Shown here: positions 1-8,760 of the stretch, piece after piece
Position numbering within the stretch: the first letter of the stretch is position 1
Layout of the letters: the number at the start of each line of letters is the position of its first letter
NCBI RefSeq assembly: GCF_022179465.1
Contig: NZ_BPQV01000009.1
Span: 1 to 64,000 of the forward strand
Source of the DNA: Methylobacterium organophilum
GTDB taxonomy: Bacteria; Pseudomonadota; Alphaproteobacteria; Rhizobiales; Beijerinckiaceae
Reading direction: 5' to 3'
DNA: 64,000 nucleotides
The notes under the pieces: generated by a model
Told to the model about the DNA's origin: nothing
Seen by the model: only the letters and a program-made list of their open reading frames with translations
The model's database searches: none
Translations under genes and position numbers: made by a program

Positions 1-316
1 TCCGGCGTCTCAAGCCCCTCCAATATCGAGGTGTCAACGAGTGCCAATGGATGCCCCCGACCTGTCTTCGCGTTACCGTCCGTGTCCTTCCGCCGCCCCT
101 CCGGCCCCCGCCGGGTGTCGGACGGTGCCGTCCGAGGATGCCATGATCCAGAGAAGGGATCGGATGAAACATCCCGAGATTTCGGCAGATTCCCGCACCT
201 CGTGTGCCAAGGAACGCTGCCCGGACAGCGGACGTAGATACCGCCACCTATGGAATGCCAGCGGAATGATCAATATTGTGCATGCGCATTTTCGGCGAAG
301 CGGGCATCCGGGCAAC
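1..316. other. Left-edge non-coding stretch
   Basis: No convincing gene is visible. Both strands are open in places, as expected in GC-rich DNA, but none of the translations has a signal peptide, domain motif or good ribosome binding site. The 3' end presumably carries the promoter of the small operon that starts at 317. Confidence 0.4.
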
Positions 317-595
317 ATGAGTCCCCTCGCAAATCCCAGGCGTGGGGCATGCTGTCTCACGCTGACCCTCGCGCTGCTTGCGCAGCCCGCCCTGGCCTCC
401 CCCGCGGAGATCGAGGGCGAGCTCGCCGCGGGCGTTTTCACGCTCGTCTGCGACCTCGATCCGGGCTGCACCCGCGTGCCGCCGGGGCCGCCGGACCGGG
501 ACATCCACCCCTTCGAAGGGCGCCTCGGCCGGCCCTGCGGCTGGCGCGAGCGGGCCACGCCCTCCGGGACCCGTCACGTCCGCATCTGCCACTGA
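317..595 (+). CDS. Small secreted cysteine-containing protein
   Basis: A 92-residue hypothetical protein. An N-terminal signal peptide is visible: a basic start (MSPLANPRRG), a hydrophobic core around residues 13-22, and an ALA-type cleavage site near residues 26-28. The mature part is short and keeps four cysteines (CDLDPGC, PCGW and the C-terminal CH), which suits disulfide bonding in the periplasm or outside the cell. I chose this ATG because it places the signal peptide at the N terminus; the frame is open further upstream. The stop lies two bases before the GTG of the secreted nuclease gene, so the two are probably translationally coupled. Family not recognised. A partner or inhibitor of the nuclease is possible but only a guess. 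Confidence 0.6.
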   Translation: MSPLANPRRGACCLTLTLALLAQPALASPAEIEGELAAGVFTLVCDLDPGCTRVPPGPPDRDIHPFEGRLGRPCGWRERATPSGTRHVRICH

Positions 596-597
596 TC

Positions 598-1497
598 GTG
601 ACCGCGCCTTCCCCGCGCCCGCGCCGCGGCCTCCTGCTCGCCGCGGCGCTGCTCGTCCTCGTTCCGCGCGCGGCGGCCGCGGAGTCCTGCCCACACGTCT
701 TCGCGAGCGGGCAGGCCCCGGTGCTGACGAACCCCAGGCTGGGCACCGGCGCGCAGGCCCTCTGCTACGCGGCCTTCGCGATTCTCTACTCCCCGCAATC
801 GCGCACGCCCCTCTACGCGGCGGAGCGTCTGACGCGCGGCGGCGTCTTCGCTGCGCGAAAGGTCGAGCGGGCGGATTCCTTCCACGAGGAGGAGCGGCTT
901 CCGGAGCCGGCGCGGTCCCGCCTCGACGATTACGTCCGCAGCGGCTTCGATCGCGGGCACATGGCGCCCGCCGGCGACATGCCGAGCGCCGCGGCCCAGG
1001 CCGAGTCCTTCACCCTCGCCAACATCGTGCCGCAGGACCGCGAGGCCAACCGCTCCATCTGGGCGGCGATCGAGGAGAGCGTGCGCCGGCTGGCCCTGGA
1101 GCGCGGCGAGATCTTCGTGGTGACCGGGCCGATCTTCGAAGGCCATTCGGCCCAGGCCCTCAAGGGCCGCGTCCTCGTCCCGACGCAGATCTACAAGGCG
1201 GTCTACGATCCGAGATCCGGGGAGGCCGGGGCCTATCTCGCCGCGAATGCGGGAGGCGGCGCCTGGCGCCGGATCTCCGTGGCCGAACTCGACCGCCTCG
1301 CCGGTCTCGCGGTCTTTCCCGCCCTGCCGGAGGCGGCACGCACCCGGACCATGGACCTGCCCGAGCCGCGGGAATTCTCCCGCGACGGGGGCGCCTCGGA
1401 CCGCGGCGATCGGGACGGCCTCGAGGCTTGGCTGCGCCGGGAACTGCACCGCCTCCTGCGCGCCCTCTGGCGCGAGGTGATGCGGGCGATCTTCTGA
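598..1497 (+). CDS. Secreted DNA/RNA non-specific endonuclease (NUC family)
   Basis: A 299-residue protein of the Serratia-type (beta-beta-alpha metal) nuclease family, which hydrolyses DNA and RNA using a His base and one divalent metal. The signature DRGHMAPAGD lies at residues 118-127, with His121 the expected general base. The following NIVPQDREANRS segment supplies the metal-binding Asn (about residue 151). A signal peptide occupies roughly residues 1-28 (RPRR, hydrophobic stretch, ending AAAA), so it acts outside the cytoplasm. The GTG at 598 was chosen because it starts just before the signal peptide and two bases after the previous stop; the frame is open further upstream but that region is coding in another frame. 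It is the middle gene of a three-gene operon. Roles in nutrient scavenging or defence are both possible. Confidence 0.85.
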   Translation: MTAPSPRPRRGLLLAAALLVLVPRAAAAESCPHVFASGQAPVLTNPRLGTGAQALCYAAFAILYSPQSRTPLYAAERLTRGGVFAARKVERADSFHEEERLPEPARSRLDDYVRSGFDRGHMAPAGDMPSAAAQAESFTLANIVPQDREANRSIWAAIEESVRRLALERGEIFVVTGPIFEGHSAQALKGRVLVPTQIYKAVYDPRSGEAGAYLAANAGGGAWRRISVAELDRLAGLAVFPALPEAARTRTMDLPEPREFSRDGGASDRGDRDGLEAWLRRELHRLLRALWREVMRAIF

Positions 1498-1508
1498 AGG
1501 GGGGAGCG

Positions 1509-1808
1509 ATGACGAAGCGCACCAAATCGGGAGCGGCCGGGCCCGGGACACCCGCGCCCGCCTTCCGGCCCTTCGCGGACGATGCCTCCGTGCAGACCTT
1601 CGGCGCGCTGAGTTTCGAGAACGGCACGACCCGCATCGCGCTCCACGGCTCGGCGGAGATCACCCGCGATCGGGCCGGCCTCGCCCGCGCCCGCCAGTTG
1701 CGCGACCTCCTCGCCGCCATCGCCTCGGCCCTCGAAGGCGCGGATCTGCCCGAGACCGTCACCGAGACCGCCGAGGCGCCGGAAGTGGTCAGGAACCCCT
1801 TCGCCTGA
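1509..1808 (+). CDS. Hypothetical protein
   Basis: A 99-residue soluble protein of unknown function. The ATG follows a GGGGGAGCG ribosome binding site, 11 bases after the nuclease stop, so it is probably co-transcribed with it. The first 25 residues are basic and Pro/Ala-rich. The centre contains a short hydrophilic segment (FGALSFENGTTRIALHG) that could form beta strands, followed by an Ala/Leu-rich helix. No signal peptide or membrane segment is visible. The C terminus is acidic and ends in VVRNPFA. I do not recognise the family. Confidence 0.6.
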   Translation: MTKRTKSGAAGPGTPAPAFRPFADDASVQTFGALSFENGTTRIALHGSAEITRDRAGLARARQLRDLLAAIASALEGADLPETVTETAEAPEVVRNPFA

Positions 1809-2081
1809 AGGGGGAGAGGGGCCCGCCCGAACCGCGCGATCGCCCGGAACGGGCCCTGCCGCATTGGCGCTGTCCCCCGCCGTCCCCATATCCGGGGGCA
1901 CGTGCCGTCATCGGGGCGGGGGCCTTCCTCGGCCGCGTCCTTGCCCGCTTCCGGGCGCCCTGATACTCGGGCACGAAACTCTCATATCCCGAACGTCGCC
2001 GGACCCGCGGCGCGGCCTCATCGAGCCGCGGCGGGTCGAACGGCCGGTTCGCGTCGAGACGCCGGAATCTAAGGAACCGCA

Positions 2082-3734
2082 ATGGCCCGCGAATTCATCT
2101 ACCACATGCGGGGTCTCACCAAGACCTACCAGGGTGGCAAGAAGGTCCTCGATAACGTCAACCTGTCCTTCTACCCCGATGCCAAGATCGGCGTGCTCGG
2201 CATCAACGGTGCCGGCAAGTCGACGCTGCTCAAGATCATGGCCGGCATCGACAAGGACTTCACCGGCGACGGCTGGGTCGCGCAAGGCGCCCGCGTCGGC
2301 TACCTGTCGCAGGAGCCGCAGCTCGATCCGAACAAGACGGTCCGCGAGAACGTCATGGAGGGCGTGGCCGAGAAGCAGGCGCTGCTCGACCGCTACAACG
2401 AGCTCGCCATGAACTATTCCGAGGAGACGGCGGACGAGATGACCGCTCTCCAGGACCAGATCGAGGCGCAGAACCTGTGGGAGCTCGATTCCAAGGTCGA
2501 TCAGGCCATGGAAGCCCTCGGCTGCCCGAGCGACGAGCAGCCGGTCGCCACGCTCTCGGGTGGCGAGCGCCGCCGCATCGCGCTCTGCCGCTTGCTGCTT
2601 TGGGAGCCGGAGCTGCTGCTCCTCGACGAGCCGACCAACCACCTCGATGCCGAGACGGTGAACTGGCTCGAAGGTCATCTGCGCTCCTATCCGGGCGCGA
2701 TCCTGATCGTGACCCACGACCGCTACTTCCTCGACAACGTGACCGGCTGGATCCTCGAGCTCGACCGCGGCAAGGGCATCCCCTACGAGGGCAACTACTC
2801 CTCCTGGCTGGTGCAGAAGCAGAAGCGCCTGGAGCAGGAGGGCCGCGAGGACATGGCCCGCCAGCGCGCCATCGCCCGCGAGCAGGAGTGGATCTCCGCC
2901 TCGCCGAAGGCCCGCCAGACCAAGTCGAAGGCGCGTATCACCCGCTACGAGGAGCTGGTCGCCAAGCAGCAGCAGAAGGTCGACGCCACCGCGCAGATCG
3001 TCATCCCGATCACCGAGCGGCTCGGCCAGAACGTCATCGAGTTCAAGAACCTCAACAAGGCCTTCGGCGACCGCCTGCTGATCGAGAACCTGTCGTTCAA
3101 GCTGCCGCCGGGCGGCATCGTCGGCGTGATCGGCCCGAACGGCGCCGGCAAGACCACCTTGTTCAAGATGATCACCGGCGTCGAGAAGCCCGATGGCGGC
3201 GCCATCGAGATCGGCGAGAGCGTGCATCTCGGCTATGTCGACCAGTCCCGCGACGCGCTCGATCCGAACGCGACCGTGTGGCAGGAGATCTCCGGCGGCA
3301 ACGACATCCTCTATTTCAACAAGCGCGAGATCAATTCCCGCGCCTATTGCGCGGCCTTCGCCTTCAAGGGCGGCGACCAGCAGAAGAAGGTCGGCGTGCT
3401 CTCCGGCGGCGAGCGCAACCGCGTCCACCTCGCCGCGACCCTGCGGAAGGGCGGCAACGTGCTGCTCCTCGACGAGCCGACCAACGACCTCGACATGGAA
3501 ACCCTGCGGGCGCTCGAAGAGGGGCTGGAGGATTACGCGGGCTGCGCGGTCATCATCAGCCACGATCGCTGGTTCCTGAACCGCATCGCGACCCACATCC
3601 TCGCCTTTGAGGGCGACAGCCATGTCGAGTGGTTCGAGGGCAACTTCTCGGATTACGAGGAGGACAAGAAGCGCCGCCTCGGCACCGACTCGATCATCCC
3701 GAAGAAGCTGAAGTACAAGAAGTTCTCGCGCTGA
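2082..3734 (+). CDS. ettA: Energy-dependent translational throttle protein EttA (ABC-F)
   Basis: A 550-residue soluble ABC-F ATPase. EttA binds the ribosomal E site and gates the first elongation steps according to the ATP/ADP ratio. Two ABC domains in tandem are visible. The first has Walker [10 protein letters not shown], signature LSGGERRR and Walker [13 protein letters not shown]. The second has Walker [10 protein letters not shown], signature LSGGERNR and [11 protein letters not shown]. The linker between them is basic and helical, with an [19 protein letters not shown]-type segment typical of EttA. There are no membrane segments, which separates it from ABC transporters. Length matches the family (about 555). 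The ATG follows an AAGGAA ribosome binding site. It is a monocistronic gene followed by a palindrome-rich spacer. Confidence 0.95.
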   Translation: MAREFIYHMRGLTKTYQGGKKVLDNVNLSFYPDAKIGVLGINGAGKSTLLKIMAGIDKDFTGDGWVAQGARVGYLSQEPQLDPNKTVRENVMEGVAEKQALLDRYNELAMNYSEETADEMTALQDQIEAQNLWELDSKVDQAMEALGCPSDEQPVATLSGGERRRIALCRLLLWEPELLLLDEPTNHLDAETVNWLEGHLRSYPGAILIVTHDRYFLDNVTGWILELDRGKGIPYEGNYSSWLVQKQKRLEQEGREDMARQRAIAREQEWISASPKARQTKSKARITRYEELVAKQQQKVDATAQIVIPITERLGQNVIEFKNLNKAFGDRLLIENLSFKLPPGGIVGVIGPNGAGKTTLFKMITGVEKPDGGAIEIGESVHLGYVDQSRDALDPNATVWQEISGGNDILYFNKREINSRAYCAAFAFKGGDQQKKVGVLSGGERNRVHLAATLRKGGNVLLLDEPTNDLDMETLRALEEGLEDYAGCAVIISHDRWFLNRIATHILAFEGDSHVEWFEGNFSDYEEDKKRRLGTDSIIPKKLKYKKFSR

Positions 3735-3770
3735 GGCTTCGGGAGGAGTCGCTCGGTCGCAGCGCTTTTC

Positions 3771-3890
3771 CTCGCCCTCTGGGCGAGGGGAACCGCGCGT
3801 GAGCGCGGTGGAGTGGGCCTCCGCGCGAGGCCGGCAACCCCGGCCCTGCCCTCTCCGTCCGCTTCGCGGCCACCTCTCCCAAAGGGAGGA
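3771..3890. repeat. Cluster of short GC-rich palindromes after ettA
   Basis: Several perfect short inverted repeats follow one another: arms 3771-3777/3781-3787 (CTCGCCC with a TCT loop), arms 3792-3798/3803-3809 (ACCGCGC with a GTGA loop) and arms 3876-3880/3884-3888 (CTCCC with an AAA loop). The segment resembles the palindromic spacer at 11.6-12.0 kb. It may serve as the ettA terminator and as a dispersed intergenic repeat. Confidence 0.5.
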
Positions 3891-3918
3891 GCAACACGCC
3901 CTGCACCGGGGCGGCCGC

Positions 3919-4770
3919 TCAGCGGTGGAGGCGCAGCGCGTCGCGCAGGTCGCGCCCATCGACCAGTTTCAGGCCGCGTTTCCCCATCGTCTTCAGCAGC
4001 GCGCGATCGGGAAAGCCGCAATAGGGCAGCACCGGAACCGTCCGCCCCTGCGGAACCTGGCCGGTCTGCGCGATCTCCGCGAGCACCCGGTCCAGCATCG
4101 AGCGCCCGTGATCGTGCAAGAGCCGGGCGGCGCGGGTGGCGGTGACGTCCGCCGGCAGTGCCGGCGCCTCCTGGGCCAGGATCGCGCCGGCATCGATCGC
4201 CTCGGCGAGGCGATGCACGGTGACGCCGAAGGCCCCCTCCCCCTCGGCCAGGGCGTGCAGGGTCGGCACCGGCCCGCGATGACGCGGCAGCAGGCCCGGA
4301 TGCAGGTTGAGGCCGCCGAGCGACGCCAGCGCCAGGGTCGCGCCGGAAAAGATCTGGTCGAAATGGAAGGCCACGATCAGATCCGGGCGATGCGCGCGGA
4401 AGGCCGCCGCCACCGCCTCGCCGTTCACGTCGTCCACCGTCAGCACCGGGAGGCCGAGTCGTCGGCCGAGTCGGGCAAGCGGTGTCGCCTCGGGCGTCTC
4501 CTGCGCGCCGGACACGGCCTGCGTCAGCGGGGCCAGGGGCCGGAGCAGGTCCGGCAGGCCGAAATTCACCGCCAGATAGGGCAGGAAGCCCGGCCCCGAG
4601 CGGGCGAGGTGCCGGCGGACCTGGCCGGTCAGCCCCCCGCTCGACGGGCGTTCGGCATTGGAGAGCCCGAGGAAGGCGATATCCTCCGCATGGTCCGCGA
4701 CGAAGCGGCGGACGGCGCGGGCATTGGGCAGCGCTTCGAGGGTGAAGAGCGCGATCCGGGGGCGGCCCAT
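3919..4770 (-). CDS. Formyltransferase-family protein
   Basis: A 283-residue protein of the formyl transferase fold, which moves a formyl group from 10-formyltetrahydrofolate to an amine. The active-site signature is present: NLHPGLLPRHRG with Asn155 and His157, and the later DAGAIL with Asp193. This is the Asn-His-Asp triad of methionyl-tRNA and sugar N-formyltransferases. It lacks the C-terminal tRNA-binding domain of Fmt. It starts seven bases after the SDR stop, in a leftward operon with the KpsS-like gene, so the acceptor may be an amino sugar of the surface polysaccharide. That substrate is inferred from context only. The N-terminal 75 residues are divergent. Confidence 0.75.
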   Translation of the reverse strand: MGRPRIALFTLEALPNARAVRRFVADHAEDIAFLGLSNAERPSSGGLTGQVRRHLARSGPGFLPYLAVNFGLPDLLRPLAPLTQAVSGAQETPEATPLARLGRRLGLPVLTVDDVNGEAVAAAFRAHRPDLIVAFHFDQIFSGATLALASLGGLNLHPGLLPRHRGPVPTLHALAEGEGAFGVTVHRLAEAIDAGAILAQEAPALPADVTATRAARLLHDHGRSMLDRVLAEIAQTGQVPQGRTVPVLPYCGFPDRALLKTMGKRGLKLVDGRDLRDALRLHR

Positions 4771-4777
4771 GGCGTCG

Positions 4778-5545
4778 TCAGCGCCGCAACTGGTTCTTGA
4801 AGCGGAAGCTGTGCAAGCCGAGGCTGCGCACCGATTCCGGCACCAGCATCGCGCCGCGGGCCAAAGCCGCCAGGAGGCCGGGGAAGGCGATCACGTCCTG
4901 ATCCCGCTCCAGGCCCCGCGCGATGCGGGCGGCAGCCTCCTCCGCGCTCATCTCCAGGGGGCGCCAGCCCTTGATGACGCCGCCCATGGGCGTCTTCACG
5001 TAGCCGGGCGTGACGACGCTGAGCCTCACCCCCAGGGGCTTGAGCTTCGTGCGCAGGGCGAGGCCATGGGCGAGGAGCGCGGCCTTGGTGCCGCTATAGG
5101 CCGGGGCGTCCGGCAGCGGCGCATAGGCGGCGAGCGACGAGACCAGGGCGATCTGTCCGCTTCCGCGGGCGCTCATCCGGCTCACGCAGGGCAAGGCCAC
5201 GTTGAGCGCGCCGCCGAGATTGATGTCCAGGGTCTCGAAGGCGGTTGCCTCGCTCTCCAGGCCGCCAGTCGGATGGCCACCGTTCACCCCCGCATTCACG
5301 ATGACGAGATCGAGGGGCGTGTCTTGATCGAGGTCGCGGATCCAGGCCCCGACCGCGTCGCGGTCGCGCAGGTCGAGGGGCATGATCCGGGCCTGTGCGC
5401 CCCGGGCGCGGCACGCCTGCGCCACGGCTTCGAGGCGCCCGGCATCGCGCGCATTCAGGACGAGGGCGGTGCCCGGTGCCGCGTAGTGGCGGGCGAGCGC
5501 CGCGCCGATGCCGCTCGAGGCGCCGGTGATCAGGATGACGGGCAT
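4778..5545 (-). CDS. Short-chain dehydrogenase/reductase
   Basis: A 255-residue NAD(P)-dependent oxidoreductase of the classical SDR fold. It begins MPVILITGASSGIG, the Rossmann glycine motif at residues 8-14. It continues with NAG (residues 84-86), a catalytic Ser in LVSSLAAY (about 136-137) and YSGTK (Tyr150, Lys154). The ATG at 5545 was chosen because the dinucleotide motif follows immediately, as in the family. It sits between the KpsS-like gene (31 bases upstream) and the formyltransferase (7 bases downstream), which suggests a role in making a modified surface sugar or lipid. The substrate cannot be read from sequence. Confidence 0.85.
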   Translation of the reverse strand: MPVILITGASSGIGAALARHYAAPGTALVLNARDAGRLEAVAQACRARGAQARIMPLDLRDRDAVGAWIRDLDQDTPLDLVIVNAGVNGGHPTGGLESEATAFETLDINLGGALNVALPCVSRMSARGSGQIALVSSLAAYAPLPDAPAYSGTKAALLAHGLALRTKLKPLGVRLSVVTPGYVKTPMGGVIKGWRPLEMSAEEAAARIARGLERDQDVIAFPGLLAALARGAMLVPESVRSLGLHSFRFKNQLRR

Positions 5546-5576
5546 GGGGAACGCGTTCGGGAGGAGGTGTCGGCGC

Positions 5577-6884
5577 TCAATAGACCGGCGCGAGCGCGCC
5601 GCCATCCATCCCGCGCTCGCGATTGGCCCGGGCGGCGGCCAGGGCGGCGGCGGGCAGCACCGATTCCATGCGCAGGATCGAGCCGGTCACCGCCCGCTCG
5701 ATCGCCGGCCGCGAGAAGTAGCCGCCGTTGATCTGGGTCCGGTGCATCACGACCCGGCTGAAATCGGTCATCAGCTCCCGATCCGGCGGCGTCGGGTTGC
5801 GCCAGAACGTGTCGATGCTGCCCTGATGGGTCAGGCCCGGCATGTTGTAGATCGCCGTGCCGGTGGCGAGCGTCGGCTTGCCCCGTTCGAGGGCGAGCAT
5901 CCCCACCGTCGAGTTGACCAGCACCACGCCGCGGCTCCGGTCGATCAGCGTCGGCAGGTCGCCGCCGTCGATGAAGTCGAGCCGGTCGTTCACGCCGTGG
6001 CGCTTGGCGGCCTGACGGCCCCGCTTCCACCAGTTCATGATGCCGCTGTCGAGGGGGTGCAGCTTGATGAGGAGCCGCGCATCGGGATTCGCGTGCTTGG
6101 CGAAGGAGGCAATCACCCGGTCCATGAAGGCCTCGACCCCGAGGAAGGGCGAGTGGACGCGGATCTGGTAGTCGCTGTCGAGCTGCAGCGGCAGCAGGAA
6201 GTACTCGGCGTTGACGATGCCGTAGAGCTCGTTGACCCGCGCCGCGTGCTTCCGGGTGCGGCCCCGCCGGGAGAACTTGCGCAGCCAGCCGGCATATTCC
6301 CGGATGATGTGGTTCGGGCGGTGGCTGCGGAAGCCGGGATAGAGATAGGGGAAGGCGACGTTGGCGACGTTGTAGGAGATGTCCCAGAAGCTGCGCCGGG
6401 TCATGTCGCCGGTGAGCGGCATCGCCCGGCCCGGCTTGGGCAGGCGGCGGGCCAGGGCCCGGATCTCCGTGGCGTCCTTGGAGAGCGAGGAATTGCCGTT
6501 CGTGCCGCCATGCTCGCAGGTGATCCAGTAGGGGCGCAGATACCCCTCCTCGAACACGTGCACGCGGATGCCCAGCGGCTTGGCGACCTTCACCGCGGCC
6601 ACGTGGTAGGGCCGGCAATCGCCGAACAGCACCAGGTCGGTGATGCCGTGCGTGCGGATATAGCCGAGGAGATAGGCGTCCCAGCCGGCCCGGGAGCCGC
6701 GGTAATGGTCGGAGGCGCCCCGCCAGAACAGCCAGTCGCCCGGGGCGAAGTTGATGCGGCGGACGCGATGCCCGCGCTCGCGCAGGGCGGCGCCGAGCTC
6801 CGAGAAGAACGGGGACGCGATCCCCTGCAGGAAAAGGAAGGTGGCAGCCGGTCCACGGGGCATGTCGGGCTGAGGCTGCGTCAT
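5577..6884 (-). CDS. KpsS-like capsular polysaccharide biosynthesis protein
   Basis: A 435-residue protein resembling KpsS/LipB, which in group 2 capsule systems adds the first Kdo to phosphatidylglycerol to start the poly-Kdo linker. Visible conserved segments are FLQGIASPFF (residues 18-27), LVLFGDCRPYH (about 84-94), VFEEGYLRPYWIT (110-122) and a late KLHPLDSG. No membrane segment is present, consistent with a cytoplasmic peripheral enzyme. The ATG at 6884 was chosen over upstream codons, because the homologous part begins a few residues later and the extra upstream translation lies in the divergent promoter region. It heads a leftward operon with the SDR and formyltransferase. It is divergent from the KpsC-like gene, with a 297-base spacer that must hold both promoters. 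Confidence 0.85.
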   Translation of the reverse strand: MTQPQPDMPRGPAATFLFLQGIASPFFSELGAALRERGHRVRRINFAPGDWLFWRGASDHYRGSRAGWDAYLLGYIRTHGITDLVLFGDCRPYHVAAVKVAKPLGIRVHVFEEGYLRPYWITCEHGGTNGNSSLSKDATEIRALARRLPKPGRAMPLTGDMTRRSFWDISYNVANVAFPYLYPGFRSHRPNHIIREYAGWLRKFSRRGRTRKHAARVNELYGIVNAEYFLLPLQLDSDYQIRVHSPFLGVEAFMDRVIASFAKHANPDARLLIKLHPLDSGIMNWWKRGRQAAKRHGVNDRLDFIDGGDLPTLIDRSRGVVLVNSTVGMLALERGKPTLATGTAIYNMPGLTHQGSIDTFWRNPTPPDRELMTDFSRVVMHRTQINGGYFSRPAIERAVTGSILRMESVLPAAALAAARANRERGMDGGALAPVY

Positions 6885-7181
6885 ACCAAGCGCGGTTCCC
6901 TCGATCCGGGCGACCCTGAACCGATCAGCAACGTCGCATGCCACCCGAAGCTTAACAATTTGCCAAGGCTGGGGACGGCGGCGAAACCCGTAAGCCGTTG
7001 TGAGACGGCCACATCCCGCCATCGGCGCGATCGCCGAGCTGTGGCCTGCGATTGCGGCTCCCGTGTGGTCGAACGGCGCGGCTTCCCCGACATTTGTGCG
7101 GCGCGGCCTTCCGTCGCTCGACGGATTTCCGTCGCGGGCCGAACCGCACTATGAGCGGCCCTGCGCTCGTTTCGGGTTCCG

Positions 7182-8753
7182 ATGTCCTCGCCCCTGCCCC
7201 ACGCGCCGTTTCCGGTCGGCCGAACCATCCGCCAGCTGCGCGCCGAGATCGAGTCGATCCTCGGCCGCGACCTCGCGCGCGCCCCGACCCCGCTGCCGGT
7301 GCTCTGGCAGGGTTCGGCCCGGCGCCTGCCCTGGCCCGGCGCCCTCGTCGTCGCCCCGGGCCCCCTGCTCAGCCCCTATGACCGGGCCGAGACCGGCTTT
7401 GCCAGCCTGCGCCTGCGCTTCCGGGACGCCCCCTATGGCGGCGCGTCCCTCGGCCCGGATTTCGGCGCGCGCCTTGCCGCCGCGGGCCTGTCCGAGGCGG
7501 CCGAGAGCCCCGGGCTCCGGGAGCGCTACGGCGCCGGCGTGCATTACTTCGATCCCTGGACCCGGGCGCCAATCGCGCCCGAGGAGGCCGTCGAGCGGGT
7601 CGCCTGGCTGCGCGCGCGCTTCGCCGGGAACGCGCGGCGCGTGGTGCTGGTCGGGATCTCCGGCTGGAAGCGCCCGGCCATGGACGTCTTCGCGGACGGG
7701 CCGGCGGGCCGGCCGATCCACGCCATGACCGCGCAGGACGCGATCGCGGCCGCCCGCCGGGAGGGGGGCGAGATCCGGGCCTGGGCGACGCGCCTGCCCG
7801 AGAGCCTGCCCCGCCTCTGCGCGGAGGCCGGCATTCCCTTCCGGCGGATCGAGGACGGCTTCCTGCGCTCCGTCGGGCTCGGGGCGAGCCTCGAGCCCGG
7901 CGCCTCCATCGTGCTGGACGATCTCGGGATCTACTACGATCCCCGGGTCGAGAGCCGCCTCGCGCGCATCCTGAAGGAGACCGATTTTCCGGCCGATCTC
8001 GTCGCCCGGGCCGGGGCCCTGCGCGCGGCGATCGTGGCGCGCCGGCTCAGCAAGTACAATGTCGGCCTGCGCGATGCCGGGGCGATGGACTGGCCCCCGG
8101 GGCGCAAGGTCGTGCTGGTGCCGGGCCAGGTCGAGGACGACGCCTCCGTCACCTTCGGCTCGCCGAAGGTGCGCTCGAACCGCGACCTGCTGCGGGCGGC
8201 CCGGGCCCGCCATCCGGACGCGTTCCTGCTGTTCAAGCCGCATCCCGACGTGGAGGCGGGCTTCCGCCCGGGCAAGATCCCGGAGGCCGAGGCGCTCGCC
8301 ATCGCCGACCGGATCGTGGCCGGCCTCGCCATCGTCGACCTGCTCGACCGGGTCGACCATGTCGAGACCATGACCTCCCTCGCCGGCTTCGAGGCCCTGA
8401 TCCGCGGGATCCGCGTCGGCGTGCATGGCCGGCCCTTCTATTCCGGCTGGGGGCTCACGGAGGATCTGGCGCCCGGCGCCGACCGGGGCCGCCGCCTCGC
8501 CCTGGACGAGCTCGTGGCCGGCACCCTGCTCCTCTATCCCGTCTATCTCGATCCCGTGGCGATGAAGCCCTGCACGCCCGAGCAGCTGCTCGACCGGCTC
8601 TCGCAGGCGCGGGACGCGGCCGGCCCGTCCCGGCTCGCCATCGGCCGCGGCCGACAGCTCGTCATGCGGATGCGCTATGCCCTGATCAATCCGGTGCTGC
8701 GGGCGCTGCGGGCGCGCCGCGGCGTGCGGGGCGCACCGGAGGGCGAGGGATGA
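7182..8753 (+). CDS. KpsC-like capsule beta-Kdo transferase
   Basis: A 523-residue protein related to KpsC/LipA, which extends the beta-Kdo linker between capsule and lipid anchor in the cytoplasm. Conserved segments are RIEDGFLRSVGLG (residues 222-234), LVPGQVEDDAS (312-322), FKPHPDVEAG (351-360) and a later PFYSGWGLTED. Typical KpsC proteins have two transferase modules and are near 670 residues. This one is shorter: it has one full module at residues 155-480, with a shorter, less conserved N-terminal part. It starts the rightward capsule operon; the sulfatase-like gene follows seven bases after the stop. Whether it makes one or two linkages is not clear from length alone. Confidence 0.85.
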   Translation: MSSPLPHAPFPVGRTIRQLRAEIESILGRDLARAPTPLPVLWQGSARRLPWPGALVVAPGPLLSPYDRAETGFASLRLRFRDAPYGGASLGPDFGARLAAAGLSEAAESPGLRERYGAGVHYFDPWTRAPIAPEEAVERVAWLRARFAGNARRVVLVGISGWKRPAMDVFADGPAGRPIHAMTAQDAIAAARREGGEIRAWATRLPESLPRLCAEAGIPFRRIEDGFLRSVGLGASLEPGASIVLDDLGIYYDPRVESRLARILKETDFPADLVARAGALRAAIVARRLSKYNVGLRDAGAMDWPPGRKVVLVPGQVEDDASVTFGSPKVRSNRDLLRAARARHPDAFLLFKPHPDVEAGFRPGKIPEAEALAIADRIVAGLAIVDLLDRVDHVETMTSLAGFEALIRGIRVGVHGRPFYSGWGLTEDLAPGADRGRRLALDELVAGTLLLYPVYLDPVAMKPCTPEQLLDRLSQARDAAGPSRLAIGRGRQLVMRMRYALINPVLRALRARRGVRGAPEGEG

Positions 8754-8760
8754 GAGCGCC

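Noticed and set aside
1908-3959. Long open frame on the minus strand opposite ettA
   Set aside because: It is antisense to a strongly recognised ABC-F gene; the translation is low-complexity with no domain. Long antisense frames are expected in GC-rich DNA.
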